Shown here piece by piece: positions 42,118-52,571 of a DNA stretch of 64,000 nt. The notes below the pieces were generated by a model. It had not been told where the DNA came from, did not search any database, and was given only the letters and a program-made list of their open reading frames with translations. Source of the DNA: Pleurostoma richardsiae (Eukaryota > Ascomycota > Sordariomycetes > Calosphaeriales > Pleurostomataceae); NCBI GenBank assembly GCA_030052745.1, contig JANBVO010000033.1:248001-312000 (forward strand), in the 5' to 3' direction. The first letter of the stretch is position 1, and every line of letters starts with the position of its first letter. Made by a program: the position numbers and the translations under genes.

Positions 42118-42930
42118 TCATCTGATCGACCTGCGGGCTGTAGATGAGGAGACTCCCATCCTCTCTAGTCCCGCGCGACTCCTCCCTTCAGTCATACGTA
42201 CCAACTGGACGAGCAAGTGTTTCTTCTTGATACACTCCCTACATGCGCGTTCCGTCAACCCTGTGTTCCAGATGCCAAGTTCTTCACCTTTGAACCGAAA
42301 CGTCGACCCCGTCCATTCGTCCAGCGATCGTATAAGTGGTGACAATGGCAACAACGGCATCAACGATATCAACTCAGACGACGGCCTCTTCGTATACGTT
42401 GGCACTAATTGCATCCCGCTCGACGATGGAATCCGTTCAAACGATCGTATCGATGTTAACAATGGCAAGCGCTGGCGAGCATTGCCAAGCCGAATAGCCT
42501 TGCAGCGCTGCCAATGTGCGTGACCGAATGGCTCATCGCCGCGCACAAGCTTCTGCAGCAGCGAGACAGCATCCGCTTTACGCTGATCGCGATAGTAAGT
42601 CCAGGCTAGCGATCTGCCGTAAAGAAGAAGCTGTTGCTCCACCTTTTCAGATCTCTTTCCTAACGTCGACCAGGTAAGAACGAAGAGTTCCTGAACAACG
42701 TCTCTGTTCATCACGGTGTGGTGGATGGCGAACTCCAAGTCTTGCAACAGGTCCACGGCGCTGCATTGTCTGCGAAAGATCGTGGAAAGGATCTGTCGTT
42801 CTGAGTCCCGATACACATTGAAGATGTAGCGGCAGGCAAAAATGGCGGAAAGAACATGAGAGATGCGCGGGAGATAACTTAGGATGATCGCACCTATCTC
42901 GACCGGGAGGTCGGATATTGCACGAACCAT
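42118..42930 (-). CDS. F-box-like protein
   Basis: The ATG at 42930 (MVRAISDLPVEIG) gives 270 residues and places the F-box pattern ISDLPVEIGAIILSYLP, then LSAIFACRYIF at the N-terminus, as expected. The rest is helical (DLLQDLEFAIHHTVMNRD, ELFVLTWSTLG, SLAWTYYRDQRKAD) and ends in a basic, Ser/Arg-rich tail; no substrate-binding repeats are visible. The frame is open upstream to 43152, but that part reads as intergenic DNA and overlaps a dispersed repeat. An ataaaa sequence on the coding strand at 43080-43075 lies about 145 bases upstream, within that repeat. Confidence 0.65.
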   Translation of the reverse strand: MVRAISDLPVEIGAIILSYLPRISHVLSAIFACRYIFNVYRDSERQILSTIFRRQCSAVDLLQDLEFAIHHTVMNRDVVQELFVLTWSTLGKRSEKVEQQLLLYGRSLAWTYYRDQRKADAVSLLQKLVRGDEPFGHAHWQRCKAIRLGNARQRLPLLTSIRSFERIPSSSGMQLVPTYTKRPSSELISLMPLLPLSPLIRSLDEWTGSTFRFKGEELGIWNTGLTERACRECIKKKHLLVQLVRMTEGRSRAGLERMGVSSSTARRSIR

Positions 42931-43059
42931 AGCGCAGACGGTCAGGATCGAGGAGGACTGAAGTTTGATCGTAGACGAAAGAGCTGAGCAGAGGATGACG
43001 AGTACTTCATAATCACGGGGCTTTTCATGACAGTGCCAGTTCTGGTTGAGATTCAACCC

Positions 43060-43250
43060 CATGCTACACCCCACTTTTATGCGGTTCTCATCACCAACGA
43101 CCATATAAAGTGGGCCGCGAAAACGATAGTGCGGGCCCCTGCCACCAACCACATTTGCGGCACGTAACGGGTCGAGAGCAGCTGCCTAAACCAACCTCCA
43201 AGTTTCCCTGTCCAATCCTTGCCGCGTGCCCACCTTCCACCCATCCAGTC
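43060..43250. repeat. Third member of the dispersed repeat family
   Basis: Shares catcaccaacgac, gcggcacgtaacgggt against gcggcgcgtaacgagt, gctgcctaaacc and tccaatccttgcc with 2820-2975, and the gcgtaacg block with the inverted-repeat element at 1070. The copy sits directly upstream of the F-box gene. From 43251 to 44009 no gene is supported. Confidence 0.5.
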
Positions 43251-44009
43251 CATCCTTTCATGGCGGGCAGGACCGAAAGGACGCCGTACGGATGAGGTCT
43301 GGAAAGAAACCCCGAGCTTCGGTCAAATACGTAGCCAACAGCGGCGCCTTAGAAGTCGCCCACTTTCCAGTACCACACAGTCCGAAGCATTTAAGGATAC
43401 GTACAAGAGCCAAAAATGGCGGACAAAGGTACTTCATCCACTGCAATGAATTGGACATATCTGTCGTACATGTGAAAGTCTGGACATTTACTCTACGTAC
43501 AGGTACCATCTCGGCCGAATTCGACGGACAGTCGTGCTCGGACCTGATGCCGTTTCTCCGTCTTCCTACGGAAACGGCCCAGCCACCAGGTGCTGTCCCG
43601 GTGAGGTCCTGTGGCTCCGATGAGCTTCTCTGGCTATCATGTGAGGCTGTGTCTTAGCAACGTTTATGTACTAGAGATCTGTAGTACATGTACAGCACCA
43701 TGGTCGTGGAGCAAGTTGCTCAGTAATACGATAATGTCGCCAGGGTAAATGGCTTTGGTCGGGCTTAGACAATTGAGCAAAACCACACATTCCTTCCCAG
43801 GTGTCGCAACAGGAGACAGTACCGTAAACTGAACGGACAAATGGTAGATTCTGTGTCGAGATTCTGATGATGGGTTTGTCTTATTGGCTCATGCTTCGGC
43901 ATGGGAGGGTCCGAAATGCACAGCTGTGTTGTACGATTGGCACGTCCTGACCTTAAATGACCGACTCAACATCTATCCAAGTCGTTCGACGACATCTTAG
44001 AGCATAGGA

Positions 44010-45342
44010 ATGAAACTGTTCTGTATCAAAACACTCGAAGTTGTCGATGTATCAGACCCGCCTCCCTACGCCATACTCTCACACACTTGGAGCAGCAAAG
44101 ATGCTCCAACGCCAATTTCGTGGGCAAGTGACGGCAAGCTCCAGAGGCATCTGCCAGTATACGACATGGCTATTCGGGTTGGCGAGGATGCGGTCCTCCG
44201 AGGAATAAACCATTTACGGGTAGACCGCCTATGCATTGACGTCTCCTTTCTGCCGCCCTGGACGACGCCATCAACGGTTCTTTCAAAAGACTGTCAAAAT
44301 CCGAGCCATGTCTTGCACATCTTGACGACCTGCCAGTCGACGGCCCGGCATTTGACGAGGCTGTCTGGAGGCGATGTAGATATTGGAAACGAGCCTGGAC
44401 ACTGCAAGAACTCATCATTCCAACAAGAGTCGAATTCTACGATCAGCAGTGGAATCATCGGGGTTCCAAGACCTCTCCCGAGTTGCTGCCGCTTCTGTCA
44501 AACATCACTGGTATCCCCCGGAGCTTGTTACATGACGCCAGCGCGTTGTCCGACTTCTCGCTAGCGGTGCGAACGACTTGGTCTATCGGGATGGTCTCCA
44601 GTCGTGAAGAGGACACGGCGTACTCTCTGTCGCCCAATTTTGGTGCGAAAATACCGGTGCGGTATGGTGAAGGTGCCGGGCGCGCATTTCTGCGTCTGCA
44701 GGAGGAGATCTTGCACGACACTTGCGACGGCTCGATCCTCGCCTGGCGAAGCGACAGCAACCAAGAAATTCGCGGACTCCTGGCTCGGTCGCCGTCCGAA
44801 TTTCGCCACTTCTCATTGGCGTCCGGAATCGCAGCGCAACGGCCCTGGGTCTTCGATGGCAGGGTTTGGTTCAGCAGCAAGGGCGTCCAAGTTCGGCCGC
44901 GACTTCACAACTACTGACCATTCGTTCTTCTCGACATCGGCCGCCCAGAACAGGCCGCCCTTTCCAAATTGCAACGTCGGAATCTACCTCCGAGAGTGGA
45001 ACGGCATCTTTGTCCGAGCAAATCCGGCGTCAGCCGTCAATATTCCAGGAATCGGTCGTTGGATGGAAATAGACGTGGCTCGGAATGTGGAGTCCCGAAT
45101 ATCAAGCAGCATCCATGCTTTGTTTGATACCGAAAGACACCATAATGGTGCTACAATGCGGAAAGGGGCATGGGATGATAATTCATCCAGCAATGCGCCA
45201 AGTGAATGCGTGGAACAGCCCCTGTCCAAGAGCGAGACCAAGCCTGTGAGTGATGTCGAGGGCGAGGTCCGTGAACTTCCAGCAAGACCCGCGCGAAAAT
45301 TGAATTCCCCGCTACCCCAAGTCTCGGATAGCAGTACCAGCC
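44010..45342 (+). pseudogene. HET-domain protein, frameshifted
   Basis: The frame from ATG 44010 reads LFCIKTLEVVDV, then PYAILSHTWSS, ISWASDGKL and HLRVDRLCIDVS, the start of a HET (heterokaryon incompatibility) domain. At about 44250 the domain moves to another frame: LDDAINGSFKRLS, AWTLQELIIPTRVEFYDQQW, LSNITGIPRSLL, REEDTAYSLSPNF, then PVRYGEGAGRAFLRLQEEIL. That frame stops at 44917, and a third frame continues with NVGIYLREWNGIFVRANP. HET proteins trigger programmed cell death on non-self recognition. No space exists for an intron at the first break, so I call frameshifts and a pseudogene; assembly errors are the alternative. Confidence 0.7.
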
Positions 45343-46411
45343 ATGTGCCGTCGATTGTTGAGTCGTCTGGAACCAAGCGGAGCTGGTCTGGAGGTCCATT
45401 ACGCTCGTCGCGAACCGTCAGGGACGGTCCTTCTTCCAACTTCCTTCTCGAAGACAGACGAAGACACGGTTCTGTCTTCCTCCGAGGGCGAGATGGACGG
45501 AAGCTCCCCGGAAAGCGGTGGTGACTCTGAGGAGGACGTGGAGAGCGAAGATTACGACTCGCTGTTCGAGGGAGGTAGTCTTGAAGAGCTGCCCCCGTAT
45601 TCAGATGATGACTTCCCGAATGTGCGGTCGGATTTGCTGCGGCTCTCAGATGATAACATTAGGACATGGATGGTTTCGGCACGGTACGATGCGCCGCCAG
45701 ACGATAGACTCCCCCCTCGCAAGCGCGCGAGGACCACAGAGTCGCAGCATCGGTCGATACCCCCTGAGGATGTGGACCATGATGATCCAGAACTCGTCAT
45801 CGTCTCTCGCCTCGACGGGTACTTCCACCTAGCCTGTCCCTTTTATGTCAGCAACCGAGAAAAATACCGGCAATGCCTGCTGCAACGTGATCTCCAGTCC
45901 ATCGAAGACGTGATCTGCCACCTTCAGCGTGACCACGCCGAACCACCATATTGCCCAGTGTGCTATACGGCGTTTGGCAAGGCTCTTGATTGTGACAAAC
46001 ACGTCCGGGCGAGGACGTGTGTTTTCCGCAGTTTTGGAGACTTTGAGGGGATTAACGGGACCCAGAAGTTCAAGTTGACAAAAGGGGACAAGCTCTACTT
46101 GGGTGAGGCAGAGCGGTGGCGGCGTGTCTGGTCGGTTATCTTTCCGGGCTCCAGACCTTGTTGCTCACCTAGACGATGATATCGGACGGGCAGTGCCCAT
46201 GGTCCGAGACCACTGGGCCAGCCATGGCAAGGACTGGATCTACCAGTACCTAGCGAGTCCTTGTCCACTTCACTGTCAGTCGCTCAAGAAGCCGAAAACA
46301 GAGGCGATCCTTTTCCGGTTGATATTAGGGGACTTGTTGGGATTGGTGGCAGAAAACCACGGGCTTACCAAGGGAAGGAATGTGGATAGTGAGAGTGGAA
46401 TTGGTGTGTGA
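45343..46411 (+). pseudogene. C2H2-like fungal zinc-binding domain, probably once fused to the HET gene
   Basis: The frame from 45343 has a long acidic Ser/Glu/Asp linker (SPESGGDSEEDVESEDYD). A known ascomycete module follows: HLACPFYVSNREKYRQC, DVICHLQRDHAEPPYCPVC, then CDKHVRARTC and RRVWSVIFPGS. This is the FACPFY-C-C2H2 pattern found alone or at the C-terminus of HET and NACHT-type proteins. At about 46170 it shifts frame: the continuation DDDIGRAVPMVRDHWASHG lies in another frame and ends at 46411. With the preceding HET frames ending next to it, one ancestral HET-linker-C2H2 gene with four frame breaks is the simplest reading. Confidence 0.6.
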
Positions 46412-46748
46412 AGACACAGAAGTACAATGTCCCTCGAGGAGGCGGGATCCTAGACGTCGTGACAGAACTCGACTACCCCTACTCAAAGGGTGTACAGTAT
46501 ATACGATATGAGCTGTAAACCTACATTCAGGAGGCTTTCAGAGCAAGATATTCTAGCATGCTCAAAAGAATGAGCTGTCTAAGACCTAACTCTAACCTTC
46601 CCAGAATATGACATGGAACATAGAGAGCCGTCTTGTCACAACTTCTCAAAGTGTTGATAATTTGACCTACCATAGACTGACAGTAAACGGCCGCCCAAGA
46701 AGATGGCGCTTAGAATCCCTGCTCTTCCCCTTCACAACGTGGCTCTTT

Positions 46749-47147
46749 TCACCAGCACAAAATACAGTTCGCGCACATGTTCCCAAAATAACCATCCAAT
46801 TTAACACACTCCTCAAAAAAGGCCCCCATCTTGTGCTCAGCGCACACCTTACACGGAGTCGGCGCCTTATCACCTCTGCTATAGCAGATAATGGCATTTA
46901 CAGCTGCCCGGGATTCATCGAGGCGGAACACCAGTGAGTAGATTTGGGACCAGGGTGCTTTGATCTCCCGCTTGATCTCAAATTTCTGTAAGATTTCTTT
47001 TTGCTCCGGGGTGGTATACAGATCCAAAGCTTCTGGGGTTGTGTCGCATACGACAGTGCTGGTACTTAGGGCAGTGCCGACGGAAAAGTTTGGAATATAT
47101 ATTTCGGGCCGAATGTAGAGCCTCTCAAATATGAATCGTCCTACCAT
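46749..47147 (-). CDS. DUF3716 protein, copy A
   Basis: 132 residues from the ATG at 47147 (MVGRFIFERLYI). The C-terminal third has the DUF3716 cysteine pattern: PCKVCAEHKMGAFFEECVKL, then GYFGNMCANC. This is a small putative zinc-binding module found only in ascomycetes, often in many copies per genome, with no known role. The N-terminal part contains FEIKREIKAPW. The tail (ILCW) differs from copy B (ILESGP). It is intact, but the flanks are pseudogenic, so it may be a passenger in the duplication. Confidence 0.65.
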   Translation of the reverse strand: MVGRFIFERLYIRPEIYIPNFSVGTALSTSTVVCDTTPEALDLYTTPEQKEILQKFEIKREIKAPWSQIYSLVFRLDESRAAVNAIICYSRGDKAPTPCKVCAEHKMGAFFEECVKLDGYFGNMCANCILCW

Positions 47148-47647
47148 ATTTAAATTAATGTTGAATTGTTACAGTACAATATAAGAGGAGCCGATAACGA
47201 ACTGGGAAAACAAAGACAGTATGAAGCTAGAAAACGTTACGGGACAGTACTCGAGATCTAAATAAATTTGGCAACGCAGATGGTCTTGGGGGCCAAATAT
47301 GACTTCTGAAGATTACGTGGGAGTCGATTTCCGCTATACAGAAGCTTGAAATGCAGGTCCACCTCCCGAACAGTCTCGAGACAAAGGAGGCGGCCGATAT
47401 CCTCAAGCCACAGCAACGAACCACGGTCTTGTGGCATATATCGGGAACAAAACGCCTTGTCCTGGCAAAGGGGCAGATAAAATAGAGAGACGTTAAGTAT
47501 ACAGTACATTATCGCGGCTCCGACATCGAACTTCGGTAGGCATCCCACTTTCCGCGCTCTCGGATTAACAACTCCCATCAACAACCAAACAGTAGTTTTA
47601 GTATCTACATCAGCAACTATTCTCACATCATCAAACCTGTTTAGGGC

Positions 47648-47993
47648 TTGGGGCCACAAGCCACGTCACCGCAACCGACAACAAGACAGTCTTGAAGGTC
47701 CACCAAGTCTGGAAGAATGGACAGTACTACTTTGGTCGAAACGACTGCGAGGACGACACTGCCAGGGAGGTCACCATCTACGAACATCTCGGTAGCAACC
47801 CGCAGATTCTCAGATGATTCGGTCTCGAACAACACTGTCATGGAGTTCACTCGCGCCTGTTAGAGCTGGCTACACTGGGAAGCGTCCGGCATTTTATCGA
47901 GTAGCACGCAGACGACTCCCTTCCGTTGCACACCCAATTGAGGATGGCACTAGATGTCGTGACAGAACTCGATTACCCCCACTCAAAGAATGC
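47648..47993 (+). pseudogene. Protein-kinase fragment with in-frame stops
   Basis: A single plus-strand frame reads LGATSHVTATDNKTVLKV, then REVTIYEHLGSNPQILR, a stop, FGLEQ, then LLELATLGSVRHFIE, a stop, HADDSLPLHTQLRMALDVV and TELDYPHSKN. This is the N-lobe of a fungal serine/threonine kinase-like protein: G-A-T-S loop, VLK lysine, EREI-type helix, LELAPLG hinge. It ends just before the HRD catalytic loop. Two stops (TGA near 47816, TAG near 47901) disable it. A 42-base tail of the same gene is repeated at 46448-46489. Confidence 0.65.
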
Positions 47994-48150
47994 TTGTAAG
48001 AGCAAGATATTCTAGCATGTTCGAAATAATTAGCTGTCTAAGACATAACTCTAACCTTTTGGCATGGAACAGAGAGGATAATCTTGTCACGGCCCCCAGG
48101 GAAGATGGCGTTTAGAATCCCAACTCTTTCCCTGCACAACGTGGCTCATT

Positions 48151-48570
48151 TCACGGGCCGCTCTCCAAAATACAGTTCGCGCACATGTTCCCAAAATAAC
48201 CGTCCAGTTTGACACACTCCTCGAAAAAGGCCCTCTCCCCGTGCTCAGCACACTTCCTACATGGATTCGGCGCCTTATCACCTCTGCTATAGCAGATGAT
48301 GGCATTTGAAACTGCCAGGGATTGGACCCAGCCTTGGAAATTAAGGCGGTACGCTAATTTACGGATTCGGGGCCAGGGTCCCTCGATCTTCCGCTTGATC
48401 TCAAATTGCTGCATGATTTCTTCTTGCTGCGGAATGATATACGGACGGAAAGCTTCTGGGGTTGTTTCGCACACAACAGTGGCACTGTCTAGTGTACTGC
48501 CTTCGACGTAGTTTGAAATATATACTGCGTCCATAATGTAGACCCTTTCGAATATGATTCGTCCCACCAT
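48151..48570 (-). CDS. DUF3716 protein, copy B
   Basis: 139 residues from the ATG at 48570 (MVGRIIFERVYIMDAVY), equivalent to the start of copy A. The conserved part is FEIKRKIEGPW, SNAIICYSRGDKAPNP, then CRKCAEHGERAFFEECVKL and GYFGNMCANC, with all DUF3716 cysteines. The frame stays open upstream to 48849 through sequence that is only loosely matched in unit A, so an extra N-terminal exon is possible. Both copies remain open while neighbouring kinase sequence is destroyed. That pattern fits some selection on the DUF3716 frames. Confidence 0.65.
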   Translation of the reverse strand: MVGRIIFERVYIMDAVYISNYVEGSTLDSATVVCETTPEAFRPYIIPQQEEIMQQFEIKRKIEGPWPRIRKLAYRLNFQGWVQSLAVSNAIICYSRGDKAPNPCRKCAEHGERAFFEECVKLDGYFGNMCANCILESGP

Positions 48571-49151
48571 ATTGGAATGATATCGAACCGTTAGGATAGA
48601 ATAACCTTTGGAGAGGAATAGCTGGGTAGGATGTTGATTGAAAGGCCGCAACACCGCGAGGCAAAACGAGAGGGGAAGTCTAATATAAGAGGAGCCGATA
48701 GGAATTGGGAAAACAAAGACAGGATTGAAGCTAGTAAATGTTACAGATATACCTGTACTGTACTCGAGTTCGAAATTTGGCAATACGGATGGTATTGGTG
48801 GCCAAATATGACTTCTGAAGATTACGTGGGAGTCGATTTCCGCTACCACAGAAGCTTGAAATGCAGGTCTATCTCCCGAAAGGTCTCAAGACTAACGCGG
48901 CGGCCGACATCCCCAAGCCGACCGAAACGGCACAGCCAACGAACCATGATCTTGTGGCATATGCCGGGAACGGAACGCCCTGTCCTGGCAAAGGGGCAGA
49001 TGAAATAGAAGTAGGCGTTGAATATAGAATAGGCTGTGCCAGACTTTCCCTCATTAAATCAAATATGCCAGAATAGACACTCGAGACACATTTCAGTAAC
49101 GTGGTGGCTGAAGGGAACAATTTCGGCATGGCTGCTTTCTTAGATTCTACA

Positions 49152-49831
49152 GTACGGACCTCTGCGGGCAGAGTTGGAAAGTGAGAAGGCTAAACTGGCG
49201 GAAGCCGAACGGCTACTCGAGAACCAAGGAAGTCAGACAGATAAAGCGGCGAAAGTGGTGCATGACGTCAACACCGTCGATAAACAGCTAAAGGCGCAAT
49301 TGGGGGAAGAGAGAGCGGCGTTGAGTGAGGTCCAGCGGCTGCTTGACGAACAGAGAAGCCAGAATGCACAGGCCATGCAAGACTCAGCGTCCCGACAGCG
49401 AAGGAAGAATACGGATGGGGCGAAGGTCGATTCATCAAGACTTGATAGAGTACCGGACCAAGGCGTCCCAAACAGGGGAGGACGAGCCGGCAGCAAAGCG
49501 GAGGCGCGGCGAACAGCAGACGAGCTAGAGGGTGGCGAAACAGTCGTCAGGACAGGAGCAGCCAACGGAGCCTGCAGGGGAGCTGAAGCCTCCTTCGCAA
49601 GAGTCGACACCGACACGCACTTCATCCAGGCTGGCCGAGCGTACTGAGCAAGGGCGCCTCTCGATCACGAAAGGCTTGAGCCGCCCCAGGAAGGCGATGA
49701 CCCAGATGATACTGGATCTCGCCCAGAAGAACGCCTTTGTGGGGTGTAAGGGGTGCTGTATGCTGTATGATACGCTTCACGACAACGACGTCAAGTGCCA
49801 GGCCCGGACAGCACGCTGCTACTGTTCGTAA
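49152..49831 (+). pseudogene. Coiled-coil gene, probably decayed
   Basis: From a ctacag acceptor at 49151 a frame reads YGPLRAELESEKAKLAEAE, then LLENQGSQ and LGEERAALSEVQRLLDEQ, a clear coiled coil. It then drifts into low-quality sequence. In another frame a plausible continuation reads DLIEYRTKASQTGEDEPAAK, then KRRRGEQQTS, a TAG at 49529-49531, and RVAKQSSGQEQPTEPAGE to a Cys-containing end at 49831. A frameshift plus one stop, or an unrecognised intron, separates them. It has no start codon, so the gene's 5' part is missing or lies in unit B. Confidence 0.4.
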
Positions 49832-51194
49832 AGCGAAGACGCAAGGATAGCAGGACGCATGAATATAGCAGATGTGCCGGTCACTCGCGGTCGATCAAGT
49901 ACTGTATCCTGTGGGGTACATAGGGCTAGAGAGGACGGGGTCTCAGCTTACTTTCAACACGCTATACACTTCATATCACGGGCTCGGTTTCAATTGAATA
50001 CGACCTTTTGTTGCGACTTCGGCGAGGTATCCTATTGCTATTTCCTAAAGGCACTGCTTCTCATAGTCTATCCATTGCTTTAAACCCTGGATCGTTGCCC
50101 CGGTTAGGTGTACATTCCTCCTGACACTTCCCGGCCTCGCTCTCGAGGATTTCGAGGATCAATGGCGCCATTTTCCATAGCATGCGATGCACAATCTTAG
50201 ACGAGGATCAGCTTGCGAATCACGGAGACGGCCGGCCGGGTGTCCGTATTACACACCGCAGAGATCGGGGTATCTTGCGCTTTCTCCTCTGTTGGTGCCC
50301 TCTGTTGGTGCCGCTCGAGGGTACTCGCCGTCCACAGCAGTGCTAAGCAGGCTTTCAGGTTCCGCTGTGCGACCCTCAGCGGTGACCTTCATGGAATCAT
50401 GCCGGTACAGCTGACTCTGGCCCGGTCCTCGCTGGACCATCAAGAATTCAGCAAGGGAACGCTCATCCGCCAGTATAGAGTGGGCACGCCCATGGCGCCG
50501 AGGTGTTGCACGCCGGCTGGAAGCCTTGACACAAGGTTGCGCTTCACAGGTGTCGCTCTCCCATTGCCTCAAAAGCATGGACATAGGTATTGATCTTCCG
50601 GCAAGCGAGGGCTCGTGACGTACGAGCTAATATGACCCAATACGTCCGCCTGAGGGATGTCCAGCCACGCAGGTCTGAAACGGCACTTCTCGCAGGTGAG
50701 AATGTGGTGCAGGGGATCTCACGGCTGGGCGACTCTTCTACAGACCTCGCCCTCAGTGGGCCAGAGACATTACAAGTAATGTGCGTTCACAGAGCTTCAG
50801 CAAGCTACGCAACACCGTATTAAAAGACGTTCCATGATTAGGATACCTCCGGGCCTATATATCGCTACTTCTGGCGCAGGCGCCGCTGAACTTTTGGGCT
50901 TGGTCTCTTCGCTCAATGGCAAGACCAGTGGCAGACGAGATTAGGTGCGGAATCCAGGGCAGTCGCTCCCCGGAGAGCATCGCCTACGATTCGACAGGTG
51001 TCACTACCTTTGGGCGGGAATGTTCAACAGAAGGAGGGTGGGGCCGATCAGTCCTCTTGGCAATTGGAACATAAATGTATCCTATGAAGGTGTTTCAGGG
51101 CAAGAACGTTGTCTAAGGAGTGAGCGTGGACGGAGAGGAAATACAGAAAAGACAAAAGAAAGCTCGTCCGCGCAAGCGGAACCGCGGTTCTTGC
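49832..51194. other. No supported gene
   Basis: Short frames only. A tatatat sequence at 50856 precedes an ATG at 50918 with a 52-codon frame that I could not assign. Confidence 0.4.
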
Positions 51195-52571
51195 CTATTC
51201 CGAGGTCTGTATTCTGACGTCGGAAGCGGAACCCGGAACATTGGCGTCGTCATCGTCGTCGTCGTCGTACCGGATGTTCTTCTGTTTCTCAAGATGAAGG
51301 GCCCTCTTGATCATTGCGACACTCGGTGTGGTGATGTCGCCGCACAGGGACTGGTTGCCATATAAGGCTTTGCCATCCACATGAAAGCTGCGGTCCACCA
51401 GCGCATTGTGACAGTTCAACATCTTGAACAAAGCCCTGGCTCCAATCAGCTTCTCAAGTATCTTCGACTCTGCGACAGTCGTCTGGTCGTTGATGTCGTT
51501 GTCGCCGTGGGCGAAATCGTCGATTCTGCGGTAGTTGTTCAGGGCGTCTTGGCTCAGATGTTGGCCCATGACCATGGCCGATATACGAAACTGGGTGCCC
51601 CATCTCTCAGACCTGTCTTCCTGTGGTCCTCCTGGCCGCCTGGAGAAGTGCGTCGCGGCGACATTCCTGTTGAAGTTGGCCCCCTGTGTAAGGCAGTGTT
51701 GGATGGCGTCTACCTCGGTGGGCTGCAACCCCGACCCCAGCAGGAAGATGGATGTGACCGGAGGGGCATTGCCCTGCTTCATGATCCGCTGGTAGCGCTT
51801 TATCGTCCTCTGGTAGGTGAAGCAAACGTTGTTGAGGCATTTTGGCTGCTTTTCCGCTGAACGAATGGCCGAGTTGAACAGCCTGTTCAGCCGCGGCATG
51901 TCCACTTCCCGCAGGTGATATCCGTACCAGTAGTTCTGCATCTTTGACCGAGTGCATGACAGCAGGCTCACATGCTTCTCTTGCGACCCGTCTTCGTCGT
52001 CGTCGCGATCTCGCTGTGCTATCCATTCTCCGAAACCCAAGTCTCGCAGCGTCGCGTTCGCTTTCACGAGCGCGACAGCCTCGCGCCAGGTGCCGGTGTG
52101 CCACAAACACAGCAGGGCTTCCAGCTTCATCTTGTCTTCTTCCGAAAGCTCTTTGCTCTTCTTGTTGGGGTGATTCGTGAAGTAGATAGTCATGTAGCAG
52201 TCGTATGCTTTTCCGATGGCCAGGAGAAGCGTGGCCAACAGCTCAATGGCCCCCCGGCTGTCCTCTGGAAGTAGGTAGCTGGAGTCAATCCACACGTCAA
52301 AGTGTCGCTCTCGCAAGACATTGAAAGCGCCATTGATACCGCATTCCCGAATGCGGTTGGCTTCTTGTAGAATGCCGAGTATGATGTCGATTGAACTCGG
52401 TGGACCAGCAGGGTCGCGCTCGGCGTACTCCGGCAGATCATCGCCAAGCGGGACAATGTTGACTGTGCGCTGTGCCTGATCTGTCTTCACGTCGGTGGCC
52501 GTCGCATGGGCGTCCCATCCCGGGGTCAACGCCTGTCCCGACTCGGCGCCCTTTGAAATTCCGCACCCCAT
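51195..52571 (-). CDS. Hypothetical protein with N-terminal MGCGISK acylation motif
   Basis: The ATG at 52571 gives 458 residues beginning MGCGISKGAE, the classic dual-acylation start: Gly2 for myristoylation, Cys3 for palmitoylation, Ser6-Lys7 as in Src-like and G-alpha-like proteins. This decides the start, since the frame is open further upstream to 52700. Membrane anchoring without a transmembrane helix is expected. The body is helical and soluble (DIILGILQEANRIRE, ALLCLWHTGTWREAV, LREVDMPRLNRLFNSAIRS) with no known domain. The C-terminus has eight consecutive Asp from a cgt/cat-type trinucleotide repeat at 51247-51272. It is intact and unique in the window. Confidence 0.7.
   Translation of the reverse strand: MGCGISKGAESGQALTPGWDAHATATDVKTDQAQRTVNIVPLGDDLPEYAERDPAGPPSSIDIILGILQEANRIRECGINGAFNVLRERHFDVWIDSSYLLPEDSRGAIELLATLLLAIGKAYDCYMTIYFTNHPNKKSKELSEEDKMKLEALLCLWHTGTWREAVALVKANATLRDLGFGEWIAQRDRDDDEDGSQEKHVSLLSCTRSKMQNYWYGYHLREVDMPRLNRLFNSAIRSAEKQPKCLNNVCFTYQRTIKRYQRIMKQGNAPPVTSIFLLGSGLQPTEVDAIQHCLTQGANFNRNVAATHFSRRPGGPQEDRSERWGTQFRISAMVMGQHLSQDALNNYRRIDDFAHGDNDINDQTTVAESKILEKLIGARALFKMLNCHNALVDRSFHVDGKALYGNQSLCGDITTPSVAMIKRALHLEKQKNIRYDDDDDDDANVPGSASDVRIQTSE

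Larger units (their letters stand above)
46440..49020. repeat. Tandem segmental duplication, two units of about 1-1.5 kb
   Basis: Unit A (about 46440-47500) and unit B (about 47950-49020) align along most of their length. Shared landmarks are gacgtcgtgacagaactcg, gagcaagatattctagcatg, the DUF3716 genes, the gattacgtgggagtcgattt block and gtcctggcaaaggggcagat. Unit A has a ~50-base insertion near 46490, and the spacing between copies shifts by roughly 50 bases along the unit, so indels have accumulated. Kinase debris borders both units. Confidence 0.75.

Noticed and set aside
47648-47993. C-to-T (RIP) origin of the stops in the kinase fragment
   Set aside because: The stop codons are not obviously CGA-to-TGA or CAG-to-TAG changes when compared with the family consensus; a dinucleotide test on both repeat units would be needed.
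50918-51073. 52-codon frame after a TATA-like site, considered as an Hsp70-like start
   Set aside because: The FGTTYS phosphate-binding motif is absent and the match rests on a few residues.
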